64,000 nt of DNA from positions 1,208,501 through 1,272,500 of the forward strand of contig NZ_JAUTBL010000001.1 of assembly GCF_030819275.1 (NCBI RefSeq). The letters run 5' to 3'. Origin of the DNA: Agrobacterium larrymoorei. Lineage in GTDB: Bacteria > Pseudomonadota > Alphaproteobacteria > Rhizobiales > Rhizobiaceae. A program made the position numbers and the translations under genes. Of this stretch, positions 18,183 to 27,217 are shown piece after piece. Numbering within the stretch: position 1 is the first letter of the stretch; every line of letters starts with the position of its first letter. The notes beneath the pieces were generated by a model, which searched no databases, was not told the DNA's origin, and saw only the letters and a program-made list of their open reading frames with translations.

Positions 18183-19439
18183 TTATGCCGCGTAGCGGCT
18201 GATTGCGAGGTCGGCGGTTTCGATCTCCGGCTTGTTGCCAGAAACCAGATCCGCCAGGACACGCGCCGAGCCGCAGGCCATGGTCCAGCCAAGCGTCCCG
18301 TGGCCGGTGTTCAGGTAGAGGTTGGCGTAGCGTGTTGCACCGATCACCGGTGTGCCATCCGGCGTCATCGGGCGCAGGCCGCACCAGAACTTTGCCTGCG
18401 ATTGATCGCCAGCTCCACCGAACAGGTCTTCCACCGAATGCCTCAAGGTCGCCTGACGCTTGGCGGGCAGATCCTTGTTGAAGCCGGCAATTTCCGCCAT
18501 GCCGCCCACGCGGATGCGGTCGCCAAGGCGAGTAATCGCCACCTTGTGCGCCTCATCCATGACCGTGGAGATCGGCGCCTTGGCGGCATCGACGATCGGC
18601 ACAGTGATCGAGTAGCCCTTGACCGGGTAAACCGGCAGGTCAAGACCGAGATGCTTGAGGAAATGCGGCGTGTAACTGCCGAGTGCGCCGATAAAGACAT
18701 CCGCTTCGACCAGGCCCTTGCTCGTCTCGACGGCCTTGACGCGGCTGCCTTCGACGATAGGGCGCATGATGCCGGTGTCGTAGATGAATTTAACCCCTGC
18801 CTGCTCGGCCAGTTTCGCAAGCTCCGAGGTGAACATGAAGCAATCGCCTGTCTCATCGCCCGGTAGGCGAAGGCCACCGACGATTTTCTCGCGAGAGGAG
18901 GAAAGACCCGGTTCTGCTACAGCGCAGGCGTCACGATCGAGGATTTCGTAAGGCACGCCACCGGCTTTGAGAACCTCCACGTCCTTGCCGATGCCGTCGA
19001 ACTGCTTCTGGGTGCGGAAGACTTCCAGCGTACCCTGCATGCGTTGATCATACTGAATGCCGGTCTCGTCACGAAGCGCCATCAGGCAGTCGCGGCTATA
19101 TTCGGCCACGCGCACCATGCGGCTCTTATTGACGTTGTAGCGCGCGGCCGTGCAGTTGCTCAGCATCTGGATCATCCAGCGCCAGGCGGCAGGATCGGCG
19201 GTGGGGCGAATGATCAGAGGCGCGTGCTCCATGAAGAGCCACTTCAGCGCCTTCATCGGAATGCCGGGTGCGGCCCAGGGAGAAGAATAGCCGGGCGAGA
19301 CTTCGCCGGCATTGGCAAAGCTTGTTTCCAGCGCCGCTGCGGGCTGGCGGTCGATGACGGTGACGGAATGTCCGGCCTTGGCCAGATACCAGGCTGAGGT
19401 AACGCCAATGACGCCGGCTCCAAGAATGGTGATGTTCAT
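18183..19439 (-). CDS. dadA: D-amino acid dehydrogenase
   Basis: FAD-dependent membrane-associated enzyme, 418 aa, that oxidises D-alanine and other D-amino acids to keto acids and ammonia, feeding electrons to the respiratory chain. The N-terminal Rossmann motif is [34 protein letters not shown] and the C-terminal [19 protein letters not shown] are DadA hallmarks. Length fits the family. It lies seven bases after the alanine racemase gene in the same direction, the classic pair for L-alanine catabolism through D-alanine, with a divergent Lrp-type regulator beyond. Confidence 0.94.
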   Translation of the reverse strand: MNITILGAGVIGVTSAWYLAKAGHSVTVIDRQPAAALETSFANAGEVSPGYSSPWAAPGIPMKALKWLFMEHAPLIIRPTADPAAWRWMIQMLSNCTAARYNVNKSRMVRVAEYSRDCLMALRDETGIQYDQRMQGTLEVFRTQKQFDGIGKDVEVLKAGGVPYEILDRDACAVAEPGLSSSREKIVGGLRLPGDETGDCFMFTSELAKLAEQAGVKFIYDTGIMRPIVEGSRVKAVETSKGLVEADVFIGALGSYTPHFLKHLGLDLPVYPVKGYSITVPIVDAAKAPISTVMDEAHKVAITRLGDRIRVGGMAEIAGFNKDLPAKRQATLRHSVEDLFGGAGDQSQAKFWCGLRPMTPDGTPVIGATRYANLYLNTGHGTLGWTMACGSARVLADLVSGNKPEIETADLAISRYAA

Positions 19440-19446
19440 GCTGGCC

Positions 19447-20613
19447 TCACAGGTTTCGAGCGATGGTGGAAGAGGCGGCGGCCTGCTTTTCCGGATAGAG
19501 GTAGGCGCGACGATAGCGCTGGCCGAGCCGCGTCAGGATTTCATAGGCGATCGTGCCTGCATCCTCGGCAATCGCCTCGAGCGTCTGGTTCGGGCCGATG
19601 ATTTCAACGACGCTTCCATGGGTCAGCGTGCCTTCGGGAAGGGCGGAAATGTCGAGCGTGATGCTGTCCATCGACACGCGCCCGGCAATGGGAAGCCGAA
19701 CGCCGTTGAAATAAGCGGCACCTCGGCTGCTCAGAGAGCGCGGCAGGCCATCCGCGTAGCCCGCGGCAATCGTTGCCAGACGGGTTTCTGCGGTGGTGCG
19801 CAGCGAGGCGCCATAGCCGACGAAGCTTTCAGCAGGCACTGTACGGGTCTGAACCACGGCAACGCTCAGGCTGACGACCGGCTTCATCGGATTGGGAAGG
19901 GCAGCCGAAGGCGCTCCACCATAAAGTGCTATGCCCGGCCGCATCAGCGCATTGTGATAATCCGTGCCAAGAAAGATGCCGCCGGAATTGGCAAAGCAGA
20001 CTGGCACGCCGGGAAATTGCTCGGTGGTCTTGCGCATGACAGTAAGCTGTAGCGCGTTGGCCTGATGATCAGGCTCGTCGGCACAGGCGAGATGGCTCAT
20101 GATGCAGGCAAGATCGATGCCTTTGAGCATGGCCGGTGCTGCCAGCAGCGCTTCCACCTCGTAAGGCGCCAAGCCGAGCCGCGACATGCCGGTGTCGATT
20201 TGCAGGGCAGCAGGCAGAGTCTTGCCGAGAACGGAGGCTTGTGCCGACCATTGGGCAATCTGCTCCAGCGAGTTGAGAACCGGAACGATGTTCAGCGCTG
20301 AGCAGGAGGTTTCGTTGCCGGGCTGGAGACCGTTGAGAACGAAGATTTTCGCATCGGGAGCGATGTGCAGGCGAAGAGCCAGCGCCTCATCGATATGAGC
20401 GACGAAGAAGTGCCTGCATCCCGCATCATAAAGGACGGGAGCGACAATATCTGCACCGAGACCATAGGCATCTGCCTTCACCACGGCGCTCGTCACCGCC
20501 TGCGGTGCCTTGGCGGCGAGCATGAGATAGTTGTCGCGAAGGGCTGCAAGATCGATGCTCAAATAGCCGCTCGCGCCACCTTGAGCTTTCTGCTGCTGGA
20601 TGGTCATGTCCAT
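19447..20613 (-). CDS. dadX: Alanine racemase, catabolic
   Basis: PLP-dependent racemase, 388 aa, interconverting L- and D-alanine. The PLP lysine is in [11 protein letters not shown] near residue 50, and the second catalytic tyrosine lies in [10 protein letters not shown]. The [11 protein letters not shown] segment and [10 protein letters not shown] are family signatures. I start at the ATG at 20613 (MDMTIQQQ) after AAAGGGA; a longer frame adds 13 codons without support. Because it is linked to dadA and dadR it is probably the catabolic enzyme rather than the cell-wall Alr. Confidence 0.92.
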   Translation of the reverse strand: MDMTIQQQKAQGGASGYLSIDLAALRDNYLMLAAKAPQAVTSAVVKADAYGLGADIVAPVLYDAGCRHFFVAHIDEALALRLHIAPDAKIFVLNGLQPGNETSCSALNIVPVLNSLEQIAQWSAQASVLGKTLPAALQIDTGMSRLGLAPYEVEALLAAPAMLKGIDLACIMSHLACADEPDHQANALQLTVMRKTTEQFPGVPVCFANSGGIFLGTDYHNALMRPGIALYGGAPSAALPNPMKPVVSLSVAVVQTRTVPAESFVGYGASLRTTAETRLATIAAGYADGLPRSLSSRGAAYFNGVRLPIAGRVSMDSITLDISALPEGTLTHGSVVEIIGPNQTLEAIAEDAGTIAYEILTRLGQRYRRAYLYPEKQAAASSTIARNL

Positions 20614-20678
20614 TGTCGTTCCCTTTGTTTTTATCACAACAAGGTATTGCAATGATCCTTGAATTTAAGCAGTCTCAG

Positions 20679-20693
20679 TCGAATATTATTCGA
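20679..20693. promoter_or_regulatory. Palindromic Lrp/DadR-type operator
   Basis: TCGAATA-T-TATTCGA is a perfect 15-bp palindrome between the divergent dadX and the Lrp-type regulator gene. Size and AT-rich centre fit Lrp/AsnC family sites. A second one lies 14 bp away. Confidence 0.55.
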
Positions 20694-20706
20694 TAATATC
20701 TTCACT

Positions 20707-20724
20707 ATCGCAATTTTATGCGAT
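20707..20724. promoter_or_regulatory. Second inverted repeat before the Lrp-type regulator
   Basis: ATCGCA-ATTTTA-TGCGAT has perfect 6-bp arms with an AT-only spacer, 17 bp before the regulator start. With the neighbouring palindrome it may form the regulator's array of sites. Confidence 0.45.
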
Positions 20725-20740
20725 CATTCGGAATGAACTC

Positions 20741-21217
20741 ATGTCTTCGCTCGACGCGACCGATCGCCATATAATCCGGCTGCTGCGGCTGAATGCCCGC
20801 ATCAGCAATGCCAAGCTTGCTGCTGAAGTCGGGCTTTCGCCTTCCGCCTGTCTGCGGCGCGTGGATATTCTGGAGCGGGAAGGCGTTATTCGCGGCTACA
20901 CGGCGATCACCGGAAGCGCTGCGGGCGGAGAGGTGATCTCGGTTATCGTCCAGATCACGCTCGACCGGCAGACGGAGGATTTTCTCAATCGCTTCGAAAA
21001 TGCCGTGCGGCGTTATCCGGAGGTACGAGAATGCTATCTCATGACCGGAGGCTCGGATTATTTTCTCCGCGTCGAGGTGGAAACGGCGGGCGATTTCGAG
21101 CGGGTGCACAAAGATATTCTCTCCAAGCTGCCGGGCGTGTCGCGCATCCATTCCAGCTTCGCCATCCGCAATGCGCTCGCCGCCCCCAAGCCTCGAGCGA
21201 CGGAGCGCAAATCTTGA
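20741..21217 (+). CDS. Lrp/AsnC-family regulator, probable activator of dadAX
   Basis: A 158-aa regulator with an N-terminal helix-turn-helix (DATDRHIIRLLRLNARISN, LAAEVGLSPSACLRRVDILE) and a C-terminal RAM (ACT-like) ligand domain from about residue 65 (VISVIVQITLDR). It is divergent from dadX-dadA, as DadR/AlaR activators are, and probably switches the pair on with alanine. Palindromes lie in the shared upstream region. It ends 14 bp from the thiD stop codon, convergently. Confidence 0.85.
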   Translation: MSSLDATDRHIIRLLRLNARISNAKLAAEVGLSPSACLRRVDILEREGVIRGYTAITGSAAGGEVISVIVQITLDRQTEDFLNRFENAVRRYPEVRECYLMTGGSDYFLRVEVETAGDFERVHKDILSKLPGVSRIHSSFAIRNALAAPKPRATERKS

Positions 21218-21230
21218 TCGGGCAGGTCCG

Positions 21231-22031
21231 TCAGAGCGCCCACCAGCGGTAAAAATGGTGCACCGGCCCGTGCCCGTGCCCGACCTTCAGGTCGCGGCCC
21301 GCGGCCAGTGCACCCTGGAGATAATCTTTGGAAAGGCCGACGGCATCCGTCAGCGGCAGGCCAAGCGCCAGATGGGCGGCGATTGCCGCCGCAAGCGTGC
21401 AGCCGGTGCCATGGTCGTTCTTTGTCTCGATGCGCGGCATGGAAAATTCTTGGGGCCTCTCGCCGTCCACAAGAAGATCGACGCTCTCTGATCCGGTGCC
21501 GTGGCCGCCCTTGATCAGCACAGCCCTCGCACCAAGCGCAAGGATCATCTCCGCCTGTTTCAGCATCGCGGCACGCTCCGTGGCGATGCCGGTCCCGGTC
21601 AGTAGCGCCGCTTCGGGGAGGTTCGGCGTGGCGAGCGTTGCCTGCGGCAGCAGTTCACTTCGAAGGGTTTCGATTGCCTCTTCTTGAAGCAGCCTGTCAC
21701 CAGACGTCGCCACCATCACCGGGTCAAGGACGACCGGTTGCGGCTGGCCGCGCAGTCTTTCGGCGATCGTTCGTATCGTGTCGGTGCGCGAGACCATGCC
21801 GATCTTGATCGCCTTGATATCGAGGTCGGAAAACACCGCATCCATCTGCGCAGCAATGATTGCCGCGGAGATATCTTCAACTGCGGTCACGCCCTTTGTG
21901 TTCTGTGCGGTGATGGCGGTAATGACGCTCGCACCATAGACGCCAAGCGCGGAGAATGTCTTGAGATCGGCCTGGATACCGGCCCCGCCGCCGCTATCGG
22001 AGCCAGCAATGGTCAAAGCAATCGCGGTCAT
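21231..22031 (-). CDS. thiD: Hydroxymethylpyrimidine/phosphomethylpyrimidine kinase
   Basis: Ribokinase-fold kinase, 266 aa, that phosphorylates HMP and HMP-P for thiamine synthesis. It starts [26 protein letters not shown] with the substrate-binding [13 protein letters not shown] loop, and has the C-terminal anion hole and catalytic base in [16 protein letters not shown]. The start overlaps the end of thiE by four bases (ATGA). It is last in the thiM-thiE-thiD salvage operon, controlled by the upstream TPP riboswitch. Confidence 0.94.
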   Translation of the reverse strand: MTAIALTIAGSDSGGGAGIQADLKTFSALGVYGASVITAITAQNTKGVTAVEDISAAIIAAQMDAVFSDLDIKAIKIGMVSRTDTIRTIAERLRGQPQPVVLDPVMVATSGDRLLQEEAIETLRSELLPQATLATPNLPEAALLTGTGIATERAAMLKQAEMILALGARAVLIKGGHGTGSESVDLLVDGERPQEFSMPRIETKNDHGTGCTLAAAIAAHLALGLPLTDAVGLSKDYLQGALAAGRDLKVGHGHGPVHHFYRWWAL

Positions 22032-22687
22032 GGGCGTACTCCCATCGCGTCATCCACAGCACTGCGAAACGCCTTAGCCGTCGCTGCGATATCGCCCGCA
22101 CGAAACAAAGCGGAAATCACCGCTACCCCATCGGCACCGGCCGTGATCACGTCTGGAACGCGCTCCAGCGTGATACCGGCAATAGCGCCAACTGGCAGGT
22201 CTGGGCGCTCGTGACGCAGATATGTCCTGAATTGCTTCAGCCCCGCAAGCCCGACAGGCGTATCCGGATTGACCTTGGACGTGGTCTCGAACACGCCGCC
22301 AATGCAGGCATAATCGGCGGGCGCTTGCGCCACGCGCCGTGCGTCATCCATTGATTTCACCGTCAACCCGATGATCGCATCCGGGCCGAGAAGCCGTCTT
22401 GCCGTGTCGGCATCCATATCGTCTGCCCCGAGATGTACGCCATCCGCGCCGGTCGCCATGGCGACATTCAGCCGGTCGTTGATCACCAGCGGCACGCCCG
22501 TGTCTCTTAGCGCAGCGACCATGGCTCTTGTTTGTTCGATCATCTGGCGCGTGGAGGCGGTCTTGTCGCGATACTGGATGATCGTCGCACCGTTATGCGC
22601 TGCCAGAGCTGCAAGCTGGGGAAGTGTCGCGACATCTGTCAGAGAGGCATCGACAATGGCATTCAGCCGGTAATCAATCTTCGTCAT
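22028..22687 (-). CDS. thiE: Thiamine-phosphate synthase
   Basis: TIM-barrel enzyme, 219 aa, that joins HMP-PP and THZ-P to give thiamine phosphate. Seen: [12 protein letters not shown] pyrophosphate-binding segment, [21 protein letters not shown], and the C-terminal [12 protein letters not shown] start at the ATG at 22687 (MTKIDYRL), with GAGGA eight bases upstream; it overlaps the thiM end. Its partners are thiM (THZ kinase) and thiD (HMP kinase), so the operon serves salvage of thiamine precursors. Confidence 0.92.
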   Translation of the reverse strand: MTKIDYRLNAIVDASLTDVATLPQLAALAAHNGATIIQYRDKTASTRQMIEQTRAMVAALRDTGVPLVINDRLNVAMATGADGVHLGADDMDADTARRLLGPDAIIGLTVKSMDDARRVAQAPADYACIGGVFETTSKVNPDTPVGLAGLKQFRTYLRHERPDLPVGAIAGITLERVPDVITAGADGVAVISALFRAGDIAATAKAFRSAVDDAMGVRP

Positions 22688-23411
22688 GTTCGATCCTCGC
22701 ATGAGAGAGAATGTCTCCGCTCTTCAGATTGAAGAGCGCATCCAGAAAGGCGGCCTCGAAGGATCCCGGTCCGCTGGCATGTCTGGCGGCGATCTCTGCC
22801 GAAACGCCGGTGACGGCCAGCGCCGATGCTGCTGCCAGCATCACATCCGGCTCGACAGCCATGAAGGCCGCGATGACGCCGCCGGAAAGGCAGCCGGTTC
22901 CTGTCACCTTCGCCATCAAGGCGTCACCGTTAACGATCCGAACCTTGCGGTCGGCATCTCTTAAGCGATCGACGGCTCCCGTCTGAATGCGCAATGCGCC
23001 ACCGACGTCCCCGATCACCGCCATTTCTGCTGCGTTCCCGCGCACGATCGAGGGGTGCAGGCGGCTCAATTCATGGGCGAAATCCAGGCGCGAAGGGGAG
23101 TAGTCGCAATGCACCGGATCGACGATCCAGGGTTTGCCCTGGTGATTGGCGATCGTGACGGCAATGCGGATGACCTTGCGGCGCGCTTCGTCCAGCGTTC
23201 CAAGATTGATGGTCAGCGCATCGGTCTTTGTCACGAAGCTTTCGATTTCCTCTTCGGACGATGTCATGGAAGGGATGCCGCCGATTGCGGTAATGCCGTC
23301 GGCAGTGAATTTCTGCACCACCGTATTCATCAGGCAGTGGACACGCGGTCGCCGCTCGCGCACGAGGCCCAAAAGTTCTGCTGCTTTATTCGCGGTGGGA
23401 AAGCTTACCAT
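22674..23411 (-). CDS. thiM: Hydroxyethylthiazole kinase
   Basis: Ribokinase-fold kinase, 245 aa, that phosphorylates hydroxyethylthiazole for thiamine salvage. Signatures: VHCLMNTVVQKFTADGITAIG near the start, PWIVDPVHCDYS, GNAAEMAVIG and the C-terminal KVTGTGCLSGGVIAAF anion hole with catalytic Cys. I use the ATG at 23411 (MVSFPTANK), 11 bases after GGAG, rather than a GTG seven codons up. First gene after the TPP riboswitch. Confidence 0.92.
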   Translation of the reverse strand: MVSFPTANKAAELLGLVRERRPRVHCLMNTVVQKFTADGITAIGGIPSMTSSEEEIESFVTKTDALTINLGTLDEARRKVIRIAVTIANHQGKPWIVDPVHCDYSPSRLDFAHELSRLHPSIVRGNAAEMAVIGDVGGALRIQTGAVDRLRDADRKVRIVNGDALMAKVTGTGCLSGGVIAAFMAVEPDVMLAAASALAVTGVSAEIAARHASGPGSFEAAFLDALFNLKSGDILSHARIEHDED

Positions 23412-23499
23412 GGGCCATTGATCTCCAGACACGCCATTTGCGAATCCGGGTAAGCATGGCGCATGGAAGAGAAAGCTCTGCCTGACGGCGACCGTTCCG

Positions 23500-23578
23500 T
23501 TCCTACGCCGGTATTAACCGGATCAGGTTCAAGGGTCCGGCTCACCGCCATCTCAGCATCGTTCGATGCTCCCCTCGG
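23500..23578 (-). ncRNA. TPP riboswitch (THI element) upstream of thiMED
   Basis: On the minus strand the leader contains the conserved TPP aptamer parts in order: GGGGAGC, CTGAGAT, ACCCTTGAACCTGATC and the TTAATACCGGCGTAGGAA end. The conserved bases are essentially all kept. It lies about 90 bp before thiM and should lower expression of the operon when thiamine pyrophosphate is bound. In Gram-negative bacteria this usually works by hiding the ribosome binding site; I did not fold the expression platform. Confidence 0.95.
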
Positions 23579-23796
23579 AATGCATGAAGCTAAAAGAGAA
23601 AAGCTCTGCCGTGTCAAGGTTATTGAACTTCCGCTCGTCCTAACGGGCTTGCGTGAAATTCATGAGACGCCGTCTTGAACTTCGCAATTGTTGTCGCGTT
23701 GAACCAACTGGCATAATACTCTGCCATTCGTCGACAGCGTGGCATCAGCGGGATGTGAGACCTTGAATTGTGATTGCTTGGACGGCCGTGAACATG

Positions 23797-24456
23797 TCTG
23801 ACTGGTCTTGGACGTCGTTGCGTCAGAAATATCTGACTTTCCCGACTTTGTTGCGGTCGATCCCCGTTGGCGTCGTCGTCGCGGCCGGAATTCTTGCCAC
23901 GAGCTGGACCCACGATCTGTTGAGCGACCACTACGACATGGTGGTGCATACCTATGAGGCAATCGACACGACCAAGGATGTTTTGATCGCGCTTGACGAT
24001 GCCGAAACCGGGCAGAGAGGCTACCTCGTCAGTGGCGACAAGCGCTATCTCGCCCCTTATGAAAAGGCGATGGAGCGCCTTCATTTGCTTCAGAACGAGT
24101 TGATGACCCGGATTTCGGACAATTCCGGCCAGGTAGTGCGGGTCAAAACGCTGGACCAACTGATCGAGAAGAAGCTCGAAGAGCTGAAGCAATCGATATC
24201 GCTCTACGACGATGTCGGTGCGGATGCCGCCCGACAGAATGAGATCGGCTATATGGCTGTCGGGACGATGGATCGGATCCGAGAGATCATCGGCGAGATC
24301 ACGGTTGCAGAGCACACCCTGCTGGACACACGCCACGCGGAAGTCGAGGCCGACGAATTTCGCATTCGGGTGGTTGCGATCATTGTTGGCCTGGCATCTT
24401 TTCTAACACGCGCTGTTGTGGAGATGTATCTGGCGCGACGCTATAGAAGAACCTGA
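23797..24456 (+). CDS. CHASE3-domain membrane protein without output domain
   Basis: A 219-aa membrane protein: TM1 (about residues 18-38), an extracytoplasmic helical CHASE3 sensor (about 45-190, with DAETGQRGYLVSG and YLAPYEKAMERLH), then TM2 (about 195-215) and a short basic tail (LARRYRRT). CHASE3 is normally the input of histidine kinases, cyclases or chemoreceptors, but here the protein stops right after TM2. The ATG at 23797 or a GTG nine codons up are possible starts. It converges on telA with only four bases between the stop codons. It may be a relic cut off from its output domain or a stand-alone sensor; the sequence does not decide. Confidence 0.75.
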   Translation, partial: SDWSWTSLRQKYLTFPTLLRSIPVGVVVAAGILATSWTHDLLSDHYDMVVHTYEAIDTTKDVLIALDDAETGQRGYLVSGDKRYLAPYEKAMERLHLLQNELMTRISDNSGQVVRVKTLDQLIEKKLEELKQSISLYDDVGADAARQNEIGYMAVGTMDRIREIIGEITVAEHTLLDTRHAEVEADEFRIRVVAIIVGLASFLTRAVVEMYLARRYRRT

Positions 24457-24460
24457 TGGT

Positions 24461-25798
24461 CTATTCGCCCGCAATTCCTGGAATCTGATTGACGGTGATC
24501 ATCTGGCGGATGGTGCGGTCTGCCACGCGCTCTGCGCGGGCCCGCGATTCCTGCTCGTCCTCTGGAAAAGCATAGGTCATGTAGGACAGCGATGTTTCAA
24601 GATCGTTGTTGTTATGGCCGAGGATGGCGGCGAAATAGCTGTTCTTCGTCACGTTGGCAGGCGCGAAGTTGCGATAGGCGATCTCGGCGTAGAGGTGGCG
24701 CAGGCCATAGGGCTTTGGCGGCTCTTCCTTCGGCCAGATGTCCTCGAATTTCGCCATCATCGCATCGCGCAGCGGCAACCTTGCATCCGATGAGAAGTCG
24801 TCCACATTCATCCCGAACCATAGTTTGCCGTCGCTGCTGTCTCTCAAACGCCGATAGGCATCAAGCACGATCTTTGCCTGCTCCAGCACAGGAATTTCAT
24901 AGGTGATGCCGTATTTGGTCCCTTCGCCCTGTTTCGTCTTCGCCTGGCCGTTGAACATCACGCTCCATTTGGAGACGCCATTGCCGTAAGGCGCTGGCGT
25001 GAACTCGGCCTGGGTGAAGACTTCGAAGGGGCGTCGCCCTGTGGTTCCGATCAGGCCGATGCCGATCGTCAAAGGGTCCTCGGAGTGAAGGAAGCGCCGG
25101 CATCTCCGCATCACCTCGGAATAATGTTCGAAGGTGATGAGTGAGCCGTGCTTGAGCGCAATTTTCGCCATCTTGGCCTTGCGCGCCTCATCGTAAAGCT
25201 GCGGCGTGCCAGCGGCGATGCGCAGCATGGGGTGCTGCTCGCCAAATGCTTCGCGGATGGCGTTGCGATATTTGGTAATATAGGAAATGATCGTTGCCTG
25301 TGTTCTGCCGGTCATGGCGTCCATTTCCCGGTCCCACAGCGCCTGCATCTCTTCCTTGGTGCTGACCCCATTGATGGCGGAAATGAAGTCCGAAACGCGC
25401 AGCAGGAAGCGCGGCTTTCGTCCGGCCGTGTTGTGCTCTGCCCTTTCGATCTTCTCTACAATCGACATCGCGACCCCGCTTTGCGGGTAATCGCCGCGCG
25501 CAATGTAGGTGTCGAGACGCTCGCGCAGCTTCTTCATGTTGCAGATGGCAAGCGGTGTGGTTTTTGGCCCGAACGCGTCTTTCAGCGCATAGCGGTACTT
25601 GACGATGTAGAGCTCGAGGGTTTTCGCGGTTCTGCCGTTCTCGAAGTGAAAACGGACCTCGCCGTCCCAAAGACGTCCGATCGCTTTCGTATCGAAGGTG
25701 CCATCGTCCTTGCGCGTTGTTTTGATCTTTTCGACGAACTCAGCGATGCGGTCGGCCAGGATAGGCGTTTTTGTTTTTCTTTTTTCGGCAACGGACAT
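24461..25798 (-). CDS. telA: Protelomerase (telomere resolvase) TelA
   Basis: Tyrosine-recombinase-related enzyme, 445 aa, that cuts replicated telomere junctions and reseals them as covalently closed hairpins, needed to maintain the linear replicon of biovar 1 Agrobacterium. Segments recalled from strain C58 TelA are clearly present: KRKTKTP at the N-terminus, PLAICNMKKLRERL, SYITKYRNAIREAFG, FNGQAKTKQGEGTKYGITYE and AAILGHNNNDLETSLSYMTY. Likely catalytic residues in this numbering are R256 (GRRPFEV), K287, R367 (GLRHLY), H395 and nucleophile Y406. The ATG at 25798 has GAGGAGA before it; a longer frame adds 17 codons. To my knowledge C58 telA is on the circular chromosome, so this window need not be from the linear replicon. 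Confidence 0.93.
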   Translation of the reverse strand: MSVAEKRKTKTPILADRIAEFVEKIKTTRKDDGTFDTKAIGRLWDGEVRFHFENGRTAKTLELYIVKYRYALKDAFGPKTTPLAICNMKKLRERLDTYIARGDYPQSGVAMSIVEKIERAEHNTAGRKPRFLLRVSDFISAINGVSTKEEMQALWDREMDAMTGRTQATIISYITKYRNAIREAFGEQHPMLRIAAGTPQLYDEARKAKMAKIALKHGSLITFEHYSEVMRRCRRFLHSEDPLTIGIGLIGTTGRRPFEVFTQAEFTPAPYGNGVSKWSVMFNGQAKTKQGEGTKYGITYEIPVLEQAKIVLDAYRRLRDSSDGKLWFGMNVDDFSSDARLPLRDAMMAKFEDIWPKEEPPKPYGLRHLYAEIAYRNFAPANVTKNSYFAAILGHNNNDLETSLSYMTYAFPEDEQESRARAERVADRTIRQMITVNQIPGIAGE

Positions 25799-25887
25799 CG
25801 ATTTCTCCTCAAGCTCTCTTGGGATAGAAAATATATGAATCTTACGCAAGGGCTAATATAGGTGGAGGAGAGCCTGGACGTCCGAAT

Positions 25888-27030
25888 TTAACCGAATGGC
25901 TGGACGGGCGAGTGGGCTGGCTGGGTGAACCAGTGCGGGCCGTCCGCAGCCATATAGATGTGATCCTCAAGACGGATGCCGAACTTTTGCGGATAAACCA
26001 GCATCGGTTCGTTGGAGAAACACATGCCGGCGACAAGCGGCTGCGTGTTCCCGCGCACGATATACGGGCCTTCATGGATCTCCAGTCCAAGACCATGGCC
26101 CGCCCTGTGTGGTAGTCCAGGAAGAGCGTAATCCGGCCCAAGTCCATGCCGTGCCATCACGGCGCGGGCTGCCGTATCGAGATCTTCACAAGGTGCGCCA
26201 AGCTGCGCGGCATCGAAAACTGCCTGCTGTGCTTCCCGTTCAATGGCCCAGGCGCGGGCGAAATCAGCGCTTGGCTCGTCCATCACGTAGGTGCGGGTCA
26301 GGTCGGAATGATAACCGTCGATCCGCGTTCCCGTATCGACCAGAATGACGTCGCGCGGCTGTAAGGTTTGTTCTCCGTCGGCGCCATGAGGCAGCGATGT
26401 CGCCTCACCAAAGGAGACGATGCAGAAGGAAGAGCCGCCCTCGCCGCCAAGCGCACGGTGCTGCTCGTCGATGAAGCGGACGACATCGGATGCGACCACG
26501 CCTGGCTTCATCATGGCATGAGCGCGCTTGTGCACTTCCAGCGTCAGGTTCATCGCGTAGTGAATAATGGCAATTTCGGCGCTGGACTTGAGAAGCCGGA
26601 GGCCGCGGATCACTGGGCCTCCGTCGACGAGACGATCGGGCCCGACCTTGGCGGCAAGGCTGTGATAGATGAAAAGCGGGAGTGCGTCATCCAGCGCGAT
26701 CAGGCCGGATCGACCGGCAAGGCTTGCGACGCGTGCCGCAGGGCTTTCTTCTTCCTGCCAGATGTGAACCTCGCCCTCCAGATGCGGTAGTGTGTCGACG
26801 CGGCTCTTTTCGAAGCCCGGCACGATGTAATGGAGAGCATCAGAGGTGATGACGGCACCAAGCAGGCGCTCGCTCTGGTGCCATACCAGCCCGGTAAAAT
26901 AGCGCAGGCTTTCAGTCGAGCCGAGAAGGACGGCGCTGAAGCCATGCTCGCGCATTTTCACCCGTAAGCGCTGAAGCCGCTCCTGTCGTTCGGTATGGGA
27001 AATGGCAGCGGGCTTGTTGGGAAATTGCAT
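25888..27030 (-). CDS. M24-family aminopeptidase (Xaa-Pro type)
   Basis: Metallopeptidase of the pita-bread fold, 380 aa, likely removing the N-terminal residue from X-Pro peptides or related substrates. An N-terminal creatinase-like domain (about 10-140, LLGSTESLRYFTG) is followed by the catalytic domain with metal ligands seen in VDTGTRIDGYHSDLTRT (two Asp), AGHGLGLEIHE (His), SNEPML (Glu) and RLEDHIY (Glu). I start at the ATG at 27030 (MQFPNK); a longer frame upstream lacks family similarity. Exact specificity is unknown; prolidase or another dipeptidase is possible. Confidence 0.88.
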   Translation of the reverse strand: MQFPNKPAAISHTERQERLQRLRVKMREHGFSAVLLGSTESLRYFTGLVWHQSERLLGAVITSDALHYIVPGFEKSRVDTLPHLEGEVHIWQEEESPAARVASLAGRSGLIALDDALPLFIYHSLAAKVGPDRLVDGGPVIRGLRLLKSSAEIAIIHYAMNLTLEVHKRAHAMMKPGVVASDVVRFIDEQHRALGGEGGSSFCIVSFGEATSLPHGADGEQTLQPRDVILVDTGTRIDGYHSDLTRTYVMDEPSADFARAWAIEREAQQAVFDAAQLGAPCEDLDTAARAVMARHGLGPDYALPGLPHRAGHGLGLEIHEGPYIVRGNTQPLVAGMCFSNEPMLVYPQKFGIRLEDHIYMAADGPHWFTQPAHSPVQPFG

Positions 27031-27217
27031 GTACACACACTTTGGTTGCCGTACCCACGGCGTGTCGCAATATCTCCGATATGCGCCACGTTTCGGGCCA
27101 TTGTTCTTTAGCAACGTCGCTGACACAGGTCGTTCGACCCGTTTGCACGACACGCTGTCAGAATCAGTACAAAGCCTGCCGGCTGTATTCAAGATGTCGA
27201 CAGTGACTGGAGCGGCG

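Noticed and set aside
24461..25798. TelA as an ordinary phage integrase
   Set aside because: Although it shares the tyrosine-recombinase catalytic set, the N-terminal and C-terminal segments match TelA specifically, and no phage genes or att repeats flank it.
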